Source: Vicinamibacterales bacterium
Lineage (GTDB): Bacteria; Acidobacteriota; Vicinamibacteria; Vicinamibacterales; 2-12-FULL-66-21
Reading direction: 5' to 3'
Assembly (NCBI GenBank): GCA_035699745.1
Contig: DASSPH010000069.1
Span: 124,001-188,000 of the forward strand
Length of the DNA: 64,000 nt
Position 1 is the stretch's first letter. Every line of letters starts with the position of its first letter. The notes beneath the pieces are model-generated. The model made no database searches and was not told the origin of the DNA. It saw only the letters and a list, made by a program, of their open reading frames with translations. A program made the translations under genes and the position numbers. Below are positions 60,866 to 64,000 of the stretch, one piece after another.

Positions 60866-61759
60866 ATGAGCCGATCCACCGCCGTCCTTCTCATCACGTT
60901 CCTCGCCGTCACTACCCCCGGGTTCGCCCAGCAGGCGCCCACCACGAGGCGGCAGCCGGCTCCGGCCGAGCTCGGTGCCGTCCCGAGGGACCCCACAGCG
61001 CTGACGACCGTGGGCACGTCGGCGGAGGAAACGAGGCGGGACCTCGAGGAAGTGCTGAAGCAGTATCCGCCGTCCTTGCCGCGCATCCTGCGGCTGGATC
61101 CCAGCCTGCTCTCGAGCCCCGATTACCTGCGCCCCTACCCCGCCCTGGCGGCGTTCCTCGCGCAGCGCCCCGAGGTGCCCCATAATCCCGGCTACTTCCT
61201 GGCGGCATACGACGGCTCGTCGGGGGTGCGCGAGACCGTGCAGGAACGCGCCGTCACGATGTGGCGTAATGCTATCGAGGGGTTCATGATCGGCCTCCTG
61301 ATGCTCGGCATCGCGGGGGCGGTGATGTGGCTGATCAGGACGTTCATCGAACACCGCCGCTGGTCGCGGCTGTCGAAGATCCAGACGGAAGTGCACAACA
61401 AGCTGCTCGATCGGTTCACCGCGAACGACGACCTGCTCGCCTACATCCAGACGCCGGCGGGCCGCCGGTTCCTGGAATCGGCGCCGATCCCGATCGACAC
61501 GCCGCGCGCCATCGGCGCGCCGCTCGGCCGGATCCTCTGGTCGGCGCAGGCCGGGGCCGTCTTCACGGTACTGGGCATCGGCCTGTATCTGGTCTCGCAG
61601 AACACGTTCGAGGAAGTGGGCGCGCCGCTCGGCGCCTTCGGCGTGGTCGTGATCGCACTGGGACTCGGCTTCATCGCCTCCGCATTCCTGGCATACGTCC
61701 TCACGCGCCGCTTCGGGCTGATGGCGGATCCGAATGCGTCCCAGGAGAACCGTGGCTGA
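60866..61759 (+). CDS. Membrane protein upstream of ECF sigma gene
   Basis: 297 aa. Signal peptide or first helix to residue 22, a ~110-residue extracytoplasmic segment (rich in Pro and Leu: PPSLPRILRLDPSLLSS), then three transmembrane helices (about 137-157, 230-250 and 257-280). No family recognised. Its last bases overlap the GTG of the sigma gene, so the two are translationally coupled. It may be a signal-sensing or anti-sigma partner, by position only. Confidence 0.65.
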   Translation: MSRSTAVLLITFLAVTTPGFAQQAPTTRRQPAPAELGAVPRDPTALTTVGTSAEETRRDLEEVLKQYPPSLPRILRLDPSLLSSPDYLRPYPALAAFLAQRPEVPHNPGYFLAAYDGSSGVRETVQERAVTMWRNAIEGFMIGLLMLGIAGAVMWLIRTFIEHRRWSRLSKIQTEVHNKLLDRFTANDDLLAYIQTPAGRRFLESAPIPIDTPRAIGAPLGRILWSAQAGAVFTVLGIGLYLVSQNTFEEVGAPLGAFGVVVIALGLGFIASAFLAYVLTRRFGLMADPNASQENRG

Positions 61760-62312
61760 CGCCGCCTTCGTCGACATTGCCCGGCTGCAGGCTGACGCCG
61801 ACACTGCCGACGTCGCGCTCGCGATGGACGAAGAGGCTTTCCGCGCCTTCTACGACCGCACCTCCGGCGCGCTGTGGGGCTACCTCTCGCGCATCAGCGG
61901 CGATCGTCAGATCGCCGACGACCTGCTGCAGGAGTCGTACTACCGCCTGTTGAAGAGCGCCACCGTCTTCGAGAGCGAGAATCACCGGCGCAATTACCTG
62001 TATCGCATCGCCACGAACCTGGTCCGCGACAGCAGGCGCAGCGCCCGGCCGATCTTCGAGGAAGGGATCGAGGTCGCGAACGTCGCCGCCCCCGCGTCCG
62101 CCGCAGACGCCGAGTCGCGCGCGGACGTCCGGCGCGCTCTCGGCAGGCTGAAACCGCGCGAGCGGGCGATGCTCTGGCTCGCCTACGCCAACGGCTCGTC
62201 GCACGCGGAGATCGCGGACGTCCTCGGGCTGAAGACCGCCAGCATCAAGCTGCTGCTCTTCCGCGCCCGCCGCAAGCTCGCGGTCACGCTGCGGCGTCAG
62301 GAGGCCCGGTGA
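61752..62312 (+). CDS. ECF-type RNA polymerase sigma factor
   Basis: 186 aa. GTG 61752 is preferred: AGGAG lies four bases before it, and it overlaps the preceding stop by 8 bp; an ATG at 61734 adds six residues. Region 2: FRAFYDRTSGALWGYLSRIS, DDLLQESYYRLL, NYLYRIATNLVRDSRR. Region 4: LGRLKPRERAMLWLAYANGS and HAEIADVLGLKTASIKLLLF. The stop overlaps the next start (GTGA). Flanked by two membrane proteins, so likely under membrane-linked anti-sigma control. Confidence 0.92.
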   Translation: MADAAFVDIARLQADADTADVALAMDEEAFRAFYDRTSGALWGYLSRISGDRQIADDLLQESYYRLLKSATVFESENHRRNYLYRIATNLVRDSRRSARPIFEEGIEVANVAAPASAADAESRADVRRALGRLKPRERAMLWLAYANGSSHAEIADVLGLKTASIKLLLFRARRKLAVTLRRQEAR

Positions 62313-62722
62313 ACCCCGTGCATCGCCACACCACCCGCGATCTCACCGACGAGCAGATCGAGATCATCGTCAGCGAGGCCATCGCGGCGGAAGCGGCGAG
62401 CGCCCGCCGCGAAGCCGCGCCGCCCTCGTCCGCCATCGTGTGGTGGCGGGCGCAGATGCGCGCCCGGCAGGAGGCGGCCCGGGCGGTGGAGCGTCCGCTG
62501 ACGATCGTGCACGCGGTGGCAATCGCGTGCGGCGTCGGCCTGCTCGTGAGCATCGCCGGATTCGCCGCGGCGCTCGTCAAGGGAACGATGGCCACGGTGT
62601 CGCTCGTGTCGCTCGGCACCATCGACCTCACGAGCCGCTGGATTACGCTCCCGGCGACCGCGATGCTGGTCTCGGCGGTGGCCGCGTCGATCGCCGCGCT
62701 CTTCATCCTCGCCGACGAATAG
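62309..62722 (+). CDS. Small membrane protein, candidate anti-sigma partner
   Basis: 137 aa; GTG overlaps the sigma stop (GTGA) and follows CAGGAGG, a strong ribosome site. A ~65-residue polar N-terminal part (TTRDLTDEQIEIIVSEAIAA) precedes two hydrophobic helices (about 68-92 and 112-133). No zinc-binding HxxxCxxC motif of ZAS anti-sigmas is present. Assignment as anti-sigma rests on gene order and topology only. Confidence 0.6.
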   Translation: MNPVHRHTTRDLTDEQIEIIVSEAIAAEAASARREAAPPSSAIVWWRAQMRARQEAARAVERPLTIVHAVAIACGVGLLVSIAGFAAALVKGTMATVSLVSLGTIDLTSRWITLPATAMLVSAVAASIAALFILADE

Positions 62723-62883
62723 TCGTATCCGAACGACAGTTTTGAAATAACCGCGGGTGTGCGCACACACCTGTCGCACCCCCTCCCGTCACGCCAAATA
62801 CAAGACAGCCAAGCAGATCACGGTTTCGGCTGTGACGAGGCATCCGGCTTGCGAGATCGCACCCCCCAAAGGAGGCCACTCAG

Positions 62884-62976
62884 ATGCTCTGGATTCTCGC
62901 CATTCTCATGGGCGGGCTCGGATTCGGCTACGTGACGATCCGCCGCAAGCGCAAGGCCGAGCAGAAGGGCTCGTAG
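62884..62976 (+). CDS. 30-aa single-pass membrane peptide
   Basis: ATG at 62884 with a near-perfect AAAGGAGG eight bases upstream. The product (starting MLWILAILMGGLGFGY) is one hydrophobic helix followed by a basic tail (TIRRKRKAEQKGS), so N-out/C-in by the positive-inside rule. It lies 161 bp after the sigma operon. The leader contains a hairpin (ACAGCC with GGCTGT near 62808-62836). It could be the last gene of the operon or have its own promoter. Confidence 0.6.
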   Translation: MLWILAILMGGLGFGYVTIRRKRKAEQKGS

Positions 62977-63028
62977 AGGCGGTGTCTGCCCGCCCGAGCT
63001 CGCGCGGCGAGCGACGGCGGGACCCGTC

Positions 63029-64000
63029 TTACTGCTTCTCGATCAGGCTGTTCGCCAGCACCTGGCCCGGGCGGGCCGGGGTCTGCGAACCGTTCTTCAC
63101 GACGATCTCTCCGTTGACGACGACGTAGGGGATGCCGGCGGCGTAGCCGTGCGGTGACTCGAACGTCGCGGTGTCGGCGATCTGCGCCGGGTCGAAGACC
63201 ACGAGGTCGGCGGCATAGCCGGCGCGGATGGCGCCGCGGTTCGCGAACCGGAAGTGCCCCGCCGGAAGCGAGGTCATTTTGCGGATGGCCTCTTCCAGTG
63301 AGATGAGGCGCCGGCCGCGCACGTACGCGCCGAGCACGCGCGCGGTGTTGCCGTAGCCGCGCGGGTGCGGGACTCCTTCGCCGAACTCGATCACCCCGGC
63401 ATCCGACGCAAACCCCACCTGCGGATGCCGCATGATGCGATCCACGTCGCCGTCGCTCATGAAGTGATAGACCATCGACGCCCCGCCGGCGAGCATGATG
63501 GCGCGCGCCGCTTCGAACTGCGCATCCGCGGAGTCGCTGCCCAGCCGCCGCGCCGCGATCTGCTTCATCGACAGCCCGTTCACGGCGGGATCGGCCCGAT
63601 GCGCCGCCACCACCGCGAAGGACAGATCGCGAAGCCCGCGCTCCGCCAGCAGCGCCGCCATCTCGGTCTTGATTCTCGTCCACGCGGCCGGATCGTTCAG
63701 CCGTTCGGCGATCCTCGCCGGCCCGCCTTCGAGCGCCCAGGACGGAAACCGGATGCTGAGCGACGAGCTCGCCGCGGTATACGCGTACTGATCGGCGCGG
63801 ACGTCGATCCCCTTGCGCCGCGCGGCGTCGATCAGCGCGAGCGCCTGCTCGCTCGCGCCCCAGCGGTTCGGGCTATCCACTTTGAGATGCGAGATCTGGA
63901 CGCGGGCGCCGCTCAGTTCGCCGACACGGATGGTCTCGGCGACGGCATCCTCGAGCGCCGTCCCCTCGTTGCGCATGTGCGACGCGTAGATCCCGCCGGC
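63029..64000 (-). CDS. D-aminoacylase / N-acyl-D-amino acid deacylase-type amidohydrolase, C-terminal part
   Basis: The last 323 residues; the gene continues past the right edge. It enters the window with GIYASHMRNEG, the metal-site segment of D-aminoacylases, then HLKVDSPNRWG, SDGDVDRIMRHP, FASDAGVIEFGEGVPHPRGYG (late metal-binding Asp and His) and LPAGHFRFANRGAIRAGYAA typical of the composite beta-sandwich. Hydrolyses N-acyl-D-amino acids or related dihydropyrimidinase-like substrates. Converges on the 30-aa peptide gene. Confidence 0.9.
   Translation of the reverse strand, partial: AGGIYASHMRNEGTALEDAVAETIRVGELSGARVQISHLKVDSPNRWGASEQALALIDAARRKGIDVRADQYAYTAASSSLSIRFPSWALEGGPARIAERLNDPAAWTRIKTEMAALLAERGLRDLSFAVVAAHRADPAVNGLSMKQIAARRLGSDSADAQFEAARAIMLAGGASMVYHFMSDGDVDRIMRHPQVGFASDAGVIEFGEGVPHPRGYGNTARVLGAYVRGRRLISLEEAIRKMTSLPAGHFRFANRGAIRAGYAADLVVFDPAQIADTATFESPHGYAAGIPYVVVNGEIVVKNGSQTPARPGQVLANSLIEKQ

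Overview
The window is very GC-rich and tightly packed, with frequent GTG starts and many ATGA or GTGA stop/start overlaps. Gene content points to an Acidobacteriota genome, most likely of the Vicinamibacteria type. The grounds are an Oar-like TonB-dependent receptor with an N-terminal carboxypeptidase-regulatory fold, a winged-helix/TPR membrane regulator, many secreted metallopeptidases (M28, M20, M16, P1, S41), a PhoD phosphatase and very large Ig-type surface proteins. This assignment rests on family content only. I saw no tRNA, rRNA, CRISPR array, prophage or transposase gene.

Layout. 1-453: 5' part of a kinase-fold protein (minus). 663-7434: M28 peptidase followed by three polytopic GT-C-like membrane proteins; an octamer tandem array separates the first two genes. 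7459-8793: M20 peptidase (minus). 8863-12554: exported LanC-like protein and a cytochrome bd oxidase (cydAB). 12559-15277: 4-alpha-glucanotransferase and a class I/II aminotransferase (minus). 15327-18840: an active/inactive pair of M16 peptidases, a DinB-like protein and a small membrane protein. 19222-23809: a secreted beta-helix protein, a winged-helix/TPR regulator and a secreted beta-propeller. 23832-29809 (minus): a catabolic block of Na+/solute symporter, SDR, malate/tartrate-type dehydrogenase and class III aminotransferase, ending in a fusion of an ECF sigma factor to a PheS-like aminoacyl-tRNA synthetase core. 29870-38387 (plus): M20 hydrolase, TonB-dependent receptor, P1 aminopeptidase, PhoD, S41. 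38388-41569: SDR, threonine dehydratase-type enzyme and an aminotransferase. 41652-42791: LuxR-type regulator. 42891-58868: a 5,270-residue secreted repeat protein preceded by a 47-codon ORF that resembles a copy of its signal-peptide end. 59296-62976: secreted protein, then an ECF sigma operon with two membrane proteins and a 30-aa membrane peptide. 63029-64000: 3' part of a D-aminoacylase/amidohydrolase.

How the genes may work together. The divergent block at 23.8-38.4 kb looks like one uptake and degradation locus for an amino-compound. The receptor, hydrolases and aminopeptidase would liberate and import the substrate; the symporter would carry it across the inner membrane; the aminotransferase, SDR and beta-decarboxylating-type dehydrogenase would degrade it. 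The sigma-PheS fusion sits at the 3' end of the minus arm, where a ligand-binding aaRS core could tie transcription to a small molecule. That link is inference. The other striking items are the giant CxxC-bearing repeat protein, the exported LanC-like protein with an all-Cys zinc site, two octamer arrays sharing the core CGATC, and a REP-like palindrome that supplies the stop codons of two convergent genes.
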